DNA of 64,000 bases from AC-32 sp963765785 (lineage in GTDB: Bacteria; Actinomycetota; Thermoleophilia; Gaiellales; Gaiellaceae): the NCBI GenBank assembly GCA_963765785.1, contig CAVXXW010000016.1:1-64000 (forward strand), given 5' to 3'. The notes under the pieces are model-generated. The model did no database searches and was not told where the DNA came from. It was given only the letters and a program-made list of their open reading frames with translations. Each line of letters opens with the position of its first letter. Position 1 is the stretch's first letter. Both the position numbers and the translations under genes were made by a program. Of this stretch, positions 8,683 through 17,760 are shown piece after piece.

Positions 8683-9426
8683 GTGCGCGCTCCGGCTGAT
8701 CTTGGTGCGATGGAGGCGGTGATCTTCGATCTCGACGGCGTCGTGACCCGCACCGCCGAAGTGCACGCGGAGGCGTGGAAGCAGCTCTTCGATGAATACC
8801 TCGCGGCACGGGGTCGACGGCTCGGCGAGCCCTTCGAGCCGTTTGACCGCGGGTCGGACTACCTTCGGTTCGTCGACGGCAAGCCTCGCTACGAGGGCGT
8901 GGCCAGCTTCCTAGCGTCGCGGGGCATCGAGCTTCCGCTCGGCTCGCCGGATGACCCTGACGAGCGCGAGACCGTGTGCGGCCTCGGCAACCGGAAGAAC
9001 CGGTACTTCGTTGAGACGCTCGAGCGAACAGGCGCCGCTCCTTACCCGACGACCATCGAGCTGATCGCAAGGCTGCGGGAGCGCGGCGTACGTACCGCGA
9101 TCGTCTCTTCCAGCCGCAACTGCATGGCCGTGCTCGAGGCTGCCGCGATCCGGGAACTCTTCGAGGTGAAGGTGGACGGCGTGGACGCCGCCGAGCTTGG
9201 GCTCGCGGGCAAGCCCGATCCCGCGCTCTTCCTCGAGGCCGCACGCCTGCTGGACGTCGAGCCGGCCCACGCGGCGGTCGTCGAGGACGCGATCTCGGGG
9301 GTAGAGGCAGGCCGCCGGGGACACTTCGGGCTCGTCATCGGGGTCGACCGGGCGGGACAGCACGAGGCACTCGCGGCCGCGGGCGCCGATCTCGTCGTCG
9401 CCGACCTGGGCGAGGTCGCGGCATGA
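8683..9426 (+). CDS. beta-phosphoglucomutase family HAD enzyme
   Basis: HAD nucleophile motif AVIFDLDGVVTRTAEVHAEA at the N-terminus, a TAIVSSSRNCMAVLEAA motif II region and GKPDPALFLEAARLLD with VVEDAISGVEAG toward the end: the beta-phosphoglucomutase layout. It converts beta-glucose 1-phosphate to glucose 6-phosphate. GTG 8683 lies 2 nt after the upstream stop, with AGGAG about 14 nt before it; ATG 8710 is an alternative that also precedes the motif. Its stop overlaps the GH65 start, so the two steps of phosphorolysis are coupled. Confidence 0.85.
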   Translation: MRAPADLGAMEAVIFDLDGVVTRTAEVHAEAWKQLFDEYLAARGRRLGEPFEPFDRGSDYLRFVDGKPRYEGVASFLASRGIELPLGSPDDPDERETVCGLGNRKNRYFVETLERTGAAPYPTTIELIARLRERGVRTAIVSSSRNCMAVLEAAAIRELFEVKVDGVDAAELGLAGKPDPALFLEAARLLDVEPAHAAVVEDAISGVEAGRRGHFGLVIGVDRAGQHEALAAAGADLVVADLGEVAA

Positions 9427-11819
9427 GCGCTTGGCTCCTCGAGTACGACGGCTTCGATCCGGCGACCGAGGGGGTGCGAGAGGCGCTCTGCACGCTGGGG
9501 AACGGCTTCCTCGGGACCAGAGGCGCCGCGCCAGAGGCGCGGGCCGACGGGGTTCACTACCCGGCGACCTACGTAGCCGGCGTCTACAACCGGCTGCCCA
9601 CCACCATCGCGGGCCACACGCTCGAGGACGAGAGCCTCGTCAACGTCCCAAACTGGCTCCCGCTGACGTTCCGCGCCGAGGACGGCTGCTGGCTCGAAGC
9701 GGCCGAGTTCCTGGAGCATCGGGTCGAACTCGACCTCCGCCGCGGCGTGCTCACGCGGCTCACCCGCGCCCGCGACGACGCCGGCCGCGTGACACAGCTG
9801 ACGCAGCGGCGGATCGTCTCAATGGACGACCCGCACCTGGTCGCACTCCAGACGACCGTCGTCCCCGAGAACTGGTCGGGTCGCCTGCGGGTTCGCTCGC
9901 TCCTCGACGGAAACGTCACGAACTCCGGGGTCGCGCGCTACCGGACGCTCGCAGGAGACCACCTCACGGCGGTCGAGTCCAATGCCCTGGACGACGACAC
10001 GGTCCTCCTCCGGGCTCTCACGAAGAACTCGCGGATCCTAGTCGCAGAGGCGGCCCGTACGCGAGTCGAGCGGAACAGCGCCGGGGTCGCGGTCACCAGG
10101 ACGCTTCTGCAGGAGCACGGTGTGATCGGGCAGGACCTCACCGCCGAGATCGGCGCGGAGGAGCCCGTGACGATCGAGAAGGTCGTCGCGGTCTTCACAT
10201 CGCGGGACCCGGCACTGCCCGAGCCCGGCTACGCGGCCGGCCGCGAGATCGCCGGCGCGCCGGGGTTCAACGAGCTGCTCGAGAGACATGTCCTCAACTG
10301 GCACGAGCTCTGGCGCCGGTTCGGGATCTCGCTCGAAGAGGGCGAGGAGCGAACGAGCCGCACCGTCAACCTCCATGTCTTCCACCTCCTGCAGACCCTC
10401 TCTCGTCACACGGCCGGGATCGACGCGGGGGTGCCGGCCCGGGGTCTCCACGGAGAGGCCTACCGTGGCCACGTCTTCTGGGACGAGCTCTTCGTGATCC
10501 CCTTCGTCAATCTCCGGCTGCCCCGGCTCGCCCGCGCGTTGCTTCGCTACCGCTACCGGCGGCTGCGAGAGGCGCGCTGGGCGTCGCAGGAGGCGGGCTA
10601 CGCGGGAGCCATGTTCCCATGGCAGAGCGGAAGCGATGGCCGTGAGGAAACACAGCGGCGCCACCTAAACCCGCGCTCGGGCCGCTGGAACCTCGACAAC
10701 TCCTCGCTGCAGCGGCACATCAACGCTGCCATCGCCTACAACGTCTGGCAGTACTACCAGGTCACCGGCGACCTCGGATTCCTCGCCGGCTACGGCGCTG
10801 AGCTGATCATCGAGATCGCGCGCTTCTGGAGCTCCAGCGCCTCGTACAACCGCGCACTCGACCGCTACGAGATCCGCGGCGTGATGGGCCCCGACGAGTA
10901 CCACGACGCCTATCCCGGCGCCCCGACAGCGGGCCTCAACAACAACGCGTACACGAACGTCATGGCGGTCTGGGTGTTCTGCAACGCCCTCGACCTGCTC
11001 GAACTGCTCCCTTCCGACCGGAGCGACGAGCTTCGGCATCGGCTCTCCCTCACCGCCGAGGAGGTCGAGCGCTGGGAAGACCTGAGCCGCAAGATGCGCC
11101 TCGTTTTCCATGAGGACGGGATCCTCAGTCAGTTCGAAGGCTACGAGCAGCTCGAGGAGTTCGATTGGGAGGGCTACCGCTCCCGCTACGGCGACATCAG
11201 CCGGCTCGACCGGATCCTCGAGAGCGAGGGCGACACGCCAAATCGCTACAAGGTCTCGAAGCAGGCCGACGTGCTGATGCTCTTCTACCTGTTCTCGGCC
11301 GAAGAGTTGGGCGAGATCTTCGAGCGCCTGGGCTACGACTTCGACGAAGAGACGATTCCGAGGGCGATCGACTACTACCTCGACCGCACCTCCCACGGCT
11401 CGACCCTCAGCCGCGTGGTTCACGCCTGGGTGCTCGCACGCTCCGATCGAACCCGCTCCTGGGAATTCTTCCTCGAGGCGCTCGAGAGCGACGTCTCCGA
11501 CATCCAGGGCGGGACGACCGCCGAGGGAATCCACCTGGGCGCGATGGTCGGGACCCTCGACCTGCTGCAGCGCTGCTATACGGGGCTCGTAATCCGCGAG
11601 GATGTCCTCTGGCTCAACCCACAGCTGCCAACCGGGCTGCGGCGGCTGGCCTTCACTGTCCTCTACCGCGGACAGCTGGTTGAGCTCGAATTCGAGGACG
11701 AAAGTGTCACGCTCACATCGCAGACCTCGAGGGGTGCGCCGATTTCGGTCGGGATCCAGGGAACGGTGACCGAGCTCCAGGCCGGCGGCCGGCTCGAGCT
11801 CTCCGCACCGGCCTCGTGA
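9423..11819 (+). CDS. GH65 disaccharide phosphorylase (trehalose/kojibiose/maltose type)
   Basis: 798 residues, the usual GH65 length. The N-terminal beta-sandwich domain begins near the conserved ALCTLGNGFLGTRGA; the catalytic (alpha/alpha)6 barrel has HGEAYRGHVFWDELFVIPF and the acid Glu in RGVMGPDEYHDAYPG (about residue 490). KQADVLMLFYLF and RTSHGSTLSRVVHAWV are phosphate-site family motifs. It phosphorolyses an alpha-glucoside to beta-glucose 1-phosphate and glucose; the exact disaccharide cannot be read from sequence. Coupled (ATGA) to the beta-phosphoglucomutase. Confidence 0.9.
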   Translation: MSAWLLEYDGFDPATEGVREALCTLGNGFLGTRGAAPEARADGVHYPATYVAGVYNRLPTTIAGHTLEDESLVNVPNWLPLTFRAEDGCWLEAAEFLEHRVELDLRRGVLTRLTRARDDAGRVTQLTQRRIVSMDDPHLVALQTTVVPENWSGRLRVRSLLDGNVTNSGVARYRTLAGDHLTAVESNALDDDTVLLRALTKNSRILVAEAARTRVERNSAGVAVTRTLLQEHGVIGQDLTAEIGAEEPVTIEKVVAVFTSRDPALPEPGYAAGREIAGAPGFNELLERHVLNWHELWRRFGISLEEGEERTSRTVNLHVFHLLQTLSRHTAGIDAGVPARGLHGEAYRGHVFWDELFVIPFVNLRLPRLARALLRYRYRRLREARWASQEAGYAGAMFPWQSGSDGREETQRRHLNPRSGRWNLDNSSLQRHINAAIAYNVWQYYQVTGDLGFLAGYGAELIIEIARFWSSSASYNRALDRYEIRGVMGPDEYHDAYPGAPTAGLNNNAYTNVMAVWVFCNALDLLELLPSDRSDELRHRLSLTAEEVERWEDLSRKMRLVFHEDGILSQFEGYEQLEEFDWEGYRSRYGDISRLDRILESEGDTPNRYKVSKQADVLMLFYLFSAEELGEIFERLGYDFDEETIPRAIDYYLDRTSHGSTLSRVVHAWVLARSDRTRSWEFFLEALESDVSDIQGGTTAEGIHLGAMVGTLDLLQRCYTGLVIREDVLWLNPQLPTGLRRLAFTVLYRGQLVELEFEDESVTLTSQTSRGAPISVGIQGTVTELQAGGRLELSAPAS

Positions 11820-11885
11820 GTCGCACCGGCCTCGTGAGTCGTCGGCGTCTCGTGCGAACCGCTCGCGGAGCCGCAAGAACGCAGA

Positions 11886-11908
11886 AGACCCCGCGTCAGC
11901 GGGGCTTT
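11886..11908. terminator. bidirectional terminator hairpin
   Basis: CCCCGC (11889-11894), loop GTCA, GCGGGG (11899-11904), followed by CTTTC on the plus strand and preceded by AAGA. It can end the GH65 operon and, on the other strand, the tRNA-Gly transcript. Confidence 0.65.
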
Positions 11909-11913
11909 CACAT

Positions 11914-11971
<58 letters not shown>

Positions 11972-11973
<2 letters not shown>

Positions 11974-12045
11974 CGGATGATGGGACTCGAACCCACGACC
12001 TTCTGCATGGCAAGCAGACGCTCTAGCCAACTGAGCTACATCCGC
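11972..12045 (-). tRNA. tRNA-Gly (GCC)
   Basis: Cloverleaf on the minus strand: acceptor GCGGATG (5') pairs with CATCCGC; D arm AGCTCAGTTGGCTAGAGC; anticodon arm TCTGC-TTGCCAT-GCAGA gives anticodon GCC; T arm has GGTTCGAGTCC-type sequence. No CCA is encoded; the polypurine tract follows immediately. Confidence 0.95.
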
Positions 12046-12070
12046 GCGGGTCGAAAGTATAACCGCGGCC

Positions 12071-12472
12071 CTATGCGGCCGAATCCAGCGCCTCGTTGAC
12101 GAGCCGGTCGGCGAGCTCGTTGTGCTCACGCCGCACAGCCGTGTACGTGACGCGGCGGAACCGGGACTCGAGCGCGTGGGCTTCGTCGACCAGGTCGCGG
12201 AGCGTCTCGTTCTTGACCTTGTATTCGCCGCGCATCTGCTTGACGACGAGCTCGGAGTCGGAGACGACCTCGACCTCCTTCACCCCGCGCTCAAGCGCGG
12301 CTTCCAGCCCCGCCAGCAACCCGCGGTATTCGGCGACGTTGTTGGTCGCGACACCGATCGCCTCGCCCCGGGCATCGAGCACCGTTCCGTCGTCGGCCTC
12401 GAGCACGTAGCCGTAGGCGGCCGGACCGGGGTTGCCGCGCGCGCCGCCGTCGGTCGAGAGCCGCGCCTTCAC
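12071..12472 (-). CDS. RNase HI-like protein
   Basis: 133 residues with the RNase H fold and its acidic residues: STDGGARGNPGPA (first Asp near residue 8), NVAEYRGLLAGLE (Glu near 49), VVSDSELVVKQM (Asp near 72) and NELADRLVNEA (last Asp near 124). It resembles the stand-alone reverse-transcriptase-like RNase H family (YpdQ/Rv2228c N-terminal type) that cleaves RNA in RNA-DNA hybrids. GTG start overlaps the stop of the upstream gene (GTGA). Confidence 0.85.
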   Translation of the reverse strand: MKARLSTDGGARGNPGPAAYGYVLEADDGTVLDARGEAIGVATNNVAEYRGLLAGLEAALERGVKEVEVVSDSELVVKQMRGEYKVKNETLRDLVDEAHALESRFRRVTYTAVRREHNELADRLVNEALDSAA

Positions 12473-12795
12473 GCCGGCGCCGGCGGATCGGCGAGCGGGT
12501 AGAGGTCGAAGGCCGGCTCCTCGTACGGGTGCGCGTCGCGGAGCGCCGCGACGACCTCGGCCTCGCGCTCCTCGGCATAGACGGTCTCGAGCCGCAGCTC
12601 GGCCACGCGCTCCTCGCGCCCGGGCTGTCCGACGCTCGGCTCCGTGCCCACGCCGGCGAGGAACGTGCCCGTGCCCTCCGTGTACCAGGAGCAGCGGTCG
12701 TAGTCGCCGATGCGGCCCGCGCCCGCGGCGAAGAGCGCTTCCCGCACCGGGTCGAGTGCCTCGCGGGGCACGAAGACGACGAGCTTGCGGTTCAC
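12469..12795 (-). CDS. NIF3/YqfO insert-domain-like protein
   Basis: 108 residues from GTG 12795 (VNRKLVVFVPREALDPVREA). Motifs GAGRIGDYDRCSWYTEGTGTF and AHPYEEPAFDLYPL match the stand-alone CutA1-like domain found as an insert in NIF3/YqfO proteins. That family forms trimers; no catalytic role is established. It starts 4 nt after the aldehyde dehydrogenase stop and overlaps the RNase H gene by 4 bases, so all three are co-transcribed. Confidence 0.75.
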   Translation of the reverse strand: MNRKLVVFVPREALDPVREALFAAGAGRIGDYDRCSWYTEGTGTFLAGVGTEPSVGQPGREERVAELRLETVYAEEREAEVVAALRDAHPYEEPAFDLYPLADPPAPA

Positions 12796-12799
12796 CCGC

Positions 12800-14299
12800 C
12801 TACTCGGCCGTGTCGATCTGGGCCTTCTGGAGCTTGCCCGAGTAGTCGACGTAGATCGACTTCCACTCGGTGAAGACGTCGAGCGCCGCCTGGCCGGCCT
12901 CCCGGTGGCCGTTGCCGGTCTGCTTCGTGCCGCCGAACGGCAGATGCACCTCCGCGCCGATCGTGCCGGCGTTGATGTACGTGATGCCCGCCTCGAGGTC
13001 ACGCATCGCGCGGAACGCCTTGTTCACGTCGCGGGTAAAGATCGACGACGAGAGCCCGAAAGCGATCCCGTTCGAGACGCGCACCGCCTCGTCGAGGTCA
13101 CCGACGCGGATCAGCGCGGTGGTCGGCCCGAAGATCTCCTCCTGCGCCACGCGCATCTGTGGGTCGACGTCGCCGAAGATCGTCGGGCGGTAGAAGGTGC
13201 CGTCGCCGAGGCCGTCGCCGTTCGCGACCTCGCCGCCGGTCAGAAGCTTCGCGCCTTCGTCGACACCGATCTCGGTGTACGAGTGGATCTTCTCGAGCGC
13301 GCGCTCGTTGATCACCGGCCCGACGTCGACGCCTTCCTCCCAGCCCGGCCCGAGGCGCAGCGTCTCGGCGGCGGCGACGAGGCGGCTCTGCAGCTCCTCG
13401 TAGACGCCCTCTTGCACGATCACGCGGGAGGCGGCCGTGCACCGCTGGCCCGACGTGCCGAACGCGGACCAGACGATCCCGTCGACGGCGAGATCGAGGT
13501 CGGCGTCGTCGAGCACGATGATCGCGTTCTTGCCGCCGAGCTCGAGGTGGACGTGCTTGAGGTTGTCCGCGGCGTTGCGCATCACCTCGACCCCGGTCTC
13601 ACGCGCGCCGGTGAGCGTGATCACGGGCACGTCCGGGTGGCGCACGAGCCGATCGCCGACGGCGCCGCCGCCGCCGTGGACGATGTTCACCACGCCCGGA
13701 GGGACGCCGGCCTCGACGAGCAGCTCGACGAAGCGCTCGCCCAGGAGCGGCGTGTCGGTGGCCGGTTTGAAGACGACCGTGTTCCCGCAGACGAGCGCGG
13801 GCGCGATCTTCCAGCTCGGGATCGCGATCGGGAAATTCCACGGGGTGATCACGCCGACGACGCCGATCGGCTGGCGCACGCTCATGTTGAACTTGTCGCG
13901 CAGCTCGCTCGGCGTGGTCTGGCCGAAGAGCCGCCGGCCCTCGCCCCCCATGTAGAAGCTCATGTCGATCGCTTCCTGGACGTCGCCCGCGGCCTCCGGC
14001 AGGACCTTCCCCATCTCGCGTGCCATCAGGTGCGCGACGCTGTCTTTCTGGTCGGCGAGCAGCTGCCCGAAGCGGAAGAGGATCTCGCCGCGCTTCGGCG
14101 CCGGCACGAGCCGCCATTCCTCGTAGGCGGCCTTCGCGGCCTCGACCGCGCGGTCGACGTCCTCCGGCCCCGACCTCGGGAACGTGCCGAGCGTCTCGCC
14201 CGTCGCCGGGACGGTCGTCTCGAAGGTCTCGCCGGACGCGGCTTCGACCCAATCGCCGCCGATGAAGTTCTTGAAGGTCTTCGTCTCGGTGCTCGCCAC
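12800..14299 (-). CDS. NAD(P)-dependent aldehyde dehydrogenase
   Basis: 499 residues, the usual ALDH length. GTG 14299 precedes KTFKNFIGGDWVEAASGETF. Cofactor-binding PWNFPIAIPSWKIAPALVCG, catalytic Glu in HLELGGKNA (about 252) and catalytic Cys in TSGQRCTAASR (about 286) are present. Overall it resembles succinate- or ketoglutarate-semialdehyde dehydrogenases; the substrate is not fixed. Upstream on the same strand is a cupin gene 10 nt away. Confidence 0.85.
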   Translation of the reverse strand: MASTETKTFKNFIGGDWVEAASGETFETTVPATGETLGTFPRSGPEDVDRAVEAAKAAYEEWRLVPAPKRGEILFRFGQLLADQKDSVAHLMAREMGKVLPEAAGDVQEAIDMSFYMGGEGRRLFGQTTPSELRDKFNMSVRQPIGVVGVITPWNFPIAIPSWKIAPALVCGNTVVFKPATDTPLLGERFVELLVEAGVPPGVVNIVHGGGGAVGDRLVRHPDVPVITLTGARETGVEVMRNAADNLKHVHLELGGKNAIIVLDDADLDLAVDGIVWSAFGTSGQRCTAASRVIVQEGVYEELQSRLVAAAETLRLGPGWEEGVDVGPVINERALEKIHSYTEIGVDEGAKLLTGGEVANGDGLGDGTFYRPTIFGDVDPQMRVAQEEIFGPTTALIRVGDLDEAVRVSNGIAFGLSSSIFTRDVNKAFRAMRDLEAGITYINAGTIGAEVHLPFGGTKQTGNGHREAGQAALDVFTEWKSIYVDYSGKLQKAQIDTAE

Positions 14300-14309
14300 G
14301 GCGGCGATT

Positions 14310-14720
14310 CTATTCGGCGCGGGGCACCTGTCCGAAGTCGGCCTCGTTCCAGGTGGTCGCGAAGCCTGAGCCGCGCGGGGCGCCGACGGCGAGCATGAGC
14401 GTTCCGTCCTCGCGCGCGACGGCGGCTCGCGTGACCGCGGGATCGGGCACGGCGATGAACGCGACCGATGGCGCGTCGAGCTCCTGGCCGTCGAGCGTGA
14501 ACCGCACCGTTCCCTCGATGACCACGTACAGCTCCTCCTGGCCGCTGTCACGCTCGTCGTGCTCGGCCACGAGCACCGTCCCGGCGTCTCCGCCGAAAGC
14601 ATTCACCCCGAACGCTCCGAGACCGAGGTGGTGCTGAACCGGGTACCAGTCGAAGTCGTTCGGATCGTCCGTCGGCACGAGCGGCAGCTCGTCGAGGCGG
14701 CGGACCCAGAACCCGGCCAT
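14310..14720 (-). CDS. cupin-domain protein
   Basis: 136 residues. A single cupin barrel: AEHDERDSGQEELYVVIEGTVRFTLDG with the metal-site spacing (H, E) and a downstream VAFIAVPDPAVTRAAV strand. Probable small-molecule or metal binding; function unknown. It lies in a leftward operon with the aldehyde dehydrogenase, where it could handle a related substrate. Confidence 0.7.
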   Translation of the reverse strand: MAGFWVRRLDELPLVPTDDPNDFDWYPVQHHLGLGAFGVNAFGGDAGTVLVAEHDERDSGQEELYVVIEGTVRFTLDGQELDAPSVAFIAVPDPAVTRAAVAREDGTLMLAVGAPRGSGFATTWNEADFGQVPRAE

Positions 14721-14726
14721 CGCCGG

Positions 14727-14948
14727 CTAGGCGTCGCCGGGCGGATCCGTGTCCGGGAAGGTTCCGGCCGCCCGCGCGCGGCGACGGTCCCGGATGGTGC
14801 GCTGCCCGCCGTACGACCGGCCCCTGCGCCGGTCCTCGCCCTCGCGGCGGTCGACGATGACGGTCACGTTCGGGTTGTCCCTGTAGTACTCGACCATCTT
14901 GTCGAAGAGCTCGCCCTCGAGCTCACGCGGGATCACGCAATAGATCAT
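14727..14948 (-). CDS. small conserved hypothetical protein, 73 aa
   Basis: ATG 14948: MIYCVIPRELEGELFDKMVE, then NPNVTVIVDRREGEDRRR and a basic tail with GQRTIRDRRRARAAGTFPDT. The alternation of hydrophobic strands and a highly basic C-terminus looks like a small actinobacterial family of unknown role, perhaps nucleic-acid binding (inference only). It lies 6 nt upstream of the cupin gene. Confidence 0.6.
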   Translation of the reverse strand: MIYCVIPRELEGELFDKMVEYYRDNPNVTVIVDRREGEDRRRGRSYGGQRTIRDRRRARAAGTFPDTDPPGDA

Positions 14949-14983
14949 CCTGCGTCGGATTGTAGGGAGGCGCCGCGCCGGTG

Positions 14984-15595
14984 CTAGACCCGAGCGATGT
15001 CCGGGGCGATCCGTCCGTCGCCGGTCAGCTTCGCGTTCCATCCTGTGAACAGCGTCTCCAACTCGCGCGGGTCGTGGCCTCGCTCGGCCAGGCGCACCGG
15101 CTGGCCGGCGTCCGGGCTGATGCGGTACTGGTACCACGAGATGTCCCACGCGACCGTGAGGACGACCTCGCTGCTCGTCCCCGACAGCGGGAGGATCGAG
15201 GCCTTCGGCTCGCCCAGGCTCTTGGCGATCCCGGCGATCGTGCGCCGGAACGCGCTCTCGTTGAACAGGTCGGCCGCCTCGACCATCGCGAGCTCCGGCT
15301 CCGACAGGCGGCGAAGGATCGGCTCGTCGGCAACCGGCTCGACCGCCGGCCTACGGGTATCGCCGAGGAACGAGCTGAACCACGAGCGCCGGCGCCGGTC
15401 GGCGACGACAGGCGTCGTCGGACTGCCCTCCTTGATCCAGCCGTAGTCGAGCGCGGTCTCCTGACAGAGCGGGCAGACGTCGACGTAGCTTTCGCCGTCG
15501 GGCGAGTAGCGCACGGAGCGCTCGCCGACGAGCAGAGTCCGCTCGCAGATCGCACATGTGCGCACGGCTGTGACGGCCTGCCGCGTGATCCGCAT
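14984..15595 (-). CDS. zinc-ribbon-containing conserved protein
   Basis: 203 residues from ATG 15595 (MRITRQAVTAVRTCAICERT); a TTG at 15616 is an alternative. Two Cys pairs (CAIC and CPLC, about 30 residues apart) make an N-terminal zinc ribbon. A variable linker follows, then a C-terminal domain around LFNESAFRRTIAGIAKSLG and EVVLTVAWDISWYQYR. Recognisable as an actinobacterial conserved protein but without known function. Leftward, between EF-G2 and the small 73-aa gene. Confidence 0.65.
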   Translation of the reverse strand: MRITRQAVTAVRTCAICERTLLVGERSVRYSPDGESYVDVCPLCQETALDYGWIKEGSPTTPVVADRRRRSWFSSFLGDTRRPAVEPVADEPILRRLSEPELAMVEAADLFNESAFRRTIAGIAKSLGEPKASILPLSGTSSEVVLTVAWDISWYQYRISPDAGQPVRLAERGHDPRELETLFTGWNAKLTGDGRIAPDIARV

Positions 15596-15637
15596 GTCGC
15601 GGAGGACCTTAGCCAACCGGGCTGAGGCCGACCAAAC

Positions 15638-17686
15638 TCAGACTTTGGCCTCTTCCAGCTCTTTCTTCGTCTCGTCGATGATCTTCTGCGCGATGTGCGA
15701 CGGGACTTCCTCGTAGCGTAGGAAGTGCATGTGGTAGTCGCCGCGCCCGCCCGTGAGCGAGGTCAGCGCCTGCGGGTACGTGAGGATCTCCGCCATCGGC
15801 ACCTCAGCCTTGATCGACGTCATCCCGCCGCGAGGCTCCATGCCCTGGAGGCGGCCGCGACGTGAGTTGAGGTCGCCGTTGACGGCTCCCACCGAGTCGT
15901 CCGGGACGCTGACCTCGATCTCCATGATCGGCTCCAGCAGCACGGGGTCGGCCTTCGCGTAAGCGTCCTTGAACGCCATCGAGCCGGCGATCTTGAACGC
16001 CATCTCCGAGGAGTCGACGTTGTGCTGCTGTCCGTCGACGAGCCGGACGCGCACGCCCTGAACCGGGGCGCCCGCGAGCTCGCCGTGCTGCATCGCCTCC
16101 TGGATGCCCTTGTCGACCGCCGGCCGGAAGCCCTGCTGGATCACGCCGCCGACGATCTCGTCGACGAACTCGTAGCCCTCGCGCTCGGGCAGCGGCTCGA
16201 GCACGATCTCGCAGTCGCCGAACTGGCCGCGGCCGCCCGTCTGCTTCTTGTAGCGGTGCCGCGCACGCGACTCCTTGCGAATCGTCTCGAGATAGGGCAC
16301 GTGCGGCTGGTGGAGCTCGACGTCGACGCCGAAGCGGCTCTTCAGCCGGTCGACCGCTACCTCGACGTGGATCTGGCTCATGCCGCTGAGCAGCTGATCC
16401 CCCGTCTGCGGGTCGCGGCGGAGGACGAGCGTCGGGTCCTCCTCCGCGAGCCGGCGCAGGGACGAGGCGACCTTCTCCTCGTCGCCCTTCGCCTTGGGCG
16501 TGACCGCGAAGCTCATCACCGGCTCGGGGAAGTCGAGCTGCGGCAGCTCGAGCTCGCGCTCCACGTCGAGCAGCAGGTCGCCGGTGGTCGTCTCCTTCAG
16601 CTTGGCGACGGCGCCGATGTCGCCGGGGCCGAACTCCTTCGCCGGATCGTGGTCCTTGCCCTGGAGCGTGAGCAGCGCGCCGACGCGCTCCTTCGCGTGC
16701 GAGCGCGCATTGACGACCGTCGCGTCCGAGTTGAGCGTCCCGGAGAGGACGCGGAAGAGGTTGATCCGGCCGGCGAACGGGTCGGCGACCGTCTTGAAGA
16801 CGAAGGCCGCGGTACCGGCGCCGTTCACGTCGATCGAGGCGGGCCGCTTGGCCGGCGACGGGACGCCCTCGACGAGCAGGTCGAGCAGCGCCGTCGTGCC
16901 GAGGTTCTTCGTCGCCACGCCGCAGGCGACCGGGAACAGCTCGCCTCGCGTGACCGCGTCCTTGAGCGCGTGCGCGACCTCCTCGTGGCCGAGCTCCTCG
17001 CCCTCGAGGTAGCGCTCCATCAGGCCCTCGTCGGTCTCGACGACCGAGTCGAGCAGCTGCGTGCGGTACTGCTCGACCGTGTCGTGGAGCTCCTCGGGGA
17101 TCTCGGTCGGGCCGCTCTCCCGCTGGCCCTCGGCGCTCGTGTAGGCGCACATGTGCAGCACGTCGACGATGCCGGTCAGCTCGTGCTCGGTGCCGATCGG
17201 AAGGTGCACGGCGACGCAGCGCTCGGAGAGCTGCGAGCGGAACTGCTCGAGCGCGCGGTAGAAGTCGGCCCGCTCGCGGTCGAGCATGTTCACGAATGCG
17301 ACGCGCGGGAGCTCGAGCGCCTCGGCCCGCTCCCAGACCCGCCCGGTCTGAACCTCGACGCCCATCACCGCGCTCGCGACGACGAGCGCGCCCTCGACCA
17401 CGCGCAGCGCGGCGATCGTGTCGCCGGTGAAGCCGGAGTCGCCCGGCGTGTCGATCAGGTTGATCTTCCGCTCCTGCCACTCGAGGTGGCAGAGCGACGA
17501 CGAGAGCGACATCTGCCGGCGCTGCTCGTCCTCGTCCCAGTCGGAGGTCGTCGTCCCGCCCTCGACCGTGCCGAGACGGTTGATCGCGCCGGCCTGGAAG
17601 AGCATCGCCTCCACCAGCGACGTCTTCCCGGTCCCGCGGTGGCCGGTGACGGCGACGTTGCGGATCTTTCCGGGCTCGGTTGGCAT
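15638..17686 (-). CDS. elongation factor G-like protein (EF-G2)
   Basis: 682 residues. GTPase domain with P-loop VTGHRGTGKTSL, G3 in INLIDTPGDSGF and a variant G4 (NMLDRERAD rather than NKxD). Domains II-V follow, including the domain IV segment HRYKKQTGGRGQFGDCEIVL and the C-terminal HFLRYEEVPSHIAQKIID. This is the EF-G-like class (fusA2 type), seen in actinobacteria beside the true EF-G. No ribosomal operon is nearby, which supports that class. Role is uncertain: translation rescue or stress. Confidence 0.85.
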   Translation of the reverse strand: MPTEPGKIRNVAVTGHRGTGKTSLVEAMLFQAGAINRLGTVEGGTTTSDWDEDEQRRQMSLSSSLCHLEWQERKINLIDTPGDSGFTGDTIAALRVVEGALVVASAVMGVEVQTGRVWERAEALELPRVAFVNMLDRERADFYRALEQFRSQLSERCVAVHLPIGTEHELTGIVDVLHMCAYTSAEGQRESGPTEIPEELHDTVEQYRTQLLDSVVETDEGLMERYLEGEELGHEEVAHALKDAVTRGELFPVACGVATKNLGTTALLDLLVEGVPSPAKRPASIDVNGAGTAAFVFKTVADPFAGRINLFRVLSGTLNSDATVVNARSHAKERVGALLTLQGKDHDPAKEFGPGDIGAVAKLKETTTGDLLLDVERELELPQLDFPEPVMSFAVTPKAKGDEEKVASSLRRLAEEDPTLVLRRDPQTGDQLLSGMSQIHVEVAVDRLKSRFGVDVELHQPHVPYLETIRKESRARHRYKKQTGGRGQFGDCEIVLEPLPEREGYEFVDEIVGGVIQQGFRPAVDKGIQEAMQHGELAGAPVQGVRVRLVDGQQHNVDSSEMAFKIAGSMAFKDAYAKADPVLLEPIMEIEVSVPDDSVGAVNGDLNSRRGRLQGMEPRGGMTSIKAEVPMAEILTYPQALTSLTGGRGDYHMHFLRYEEVPSHIAQKIIDETKKELEEAKV

Positions 17687-17760
17687 CGCTGGCTGATCCT
17701 CCTGCGTTTCGAGTTTTGCGGGAGATCCTAGCGCCGTCCGGTCGTATGCTCGCGCCCGCG

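Noticed and set aside
12710..14398. 562-aa plus-strand open frame
   Set aside because: Shadow of the aldehyde dehydrogenase and cupin genes on the other strand; composition is Arg/Asp/Val-rich and featureless.
16022..17731. 569-aa plus-strand open frame
   Set aside because: Antisense shadow of EF-G2; no family motifs, and the GTPase motifs on the minus strand are unambiguous.
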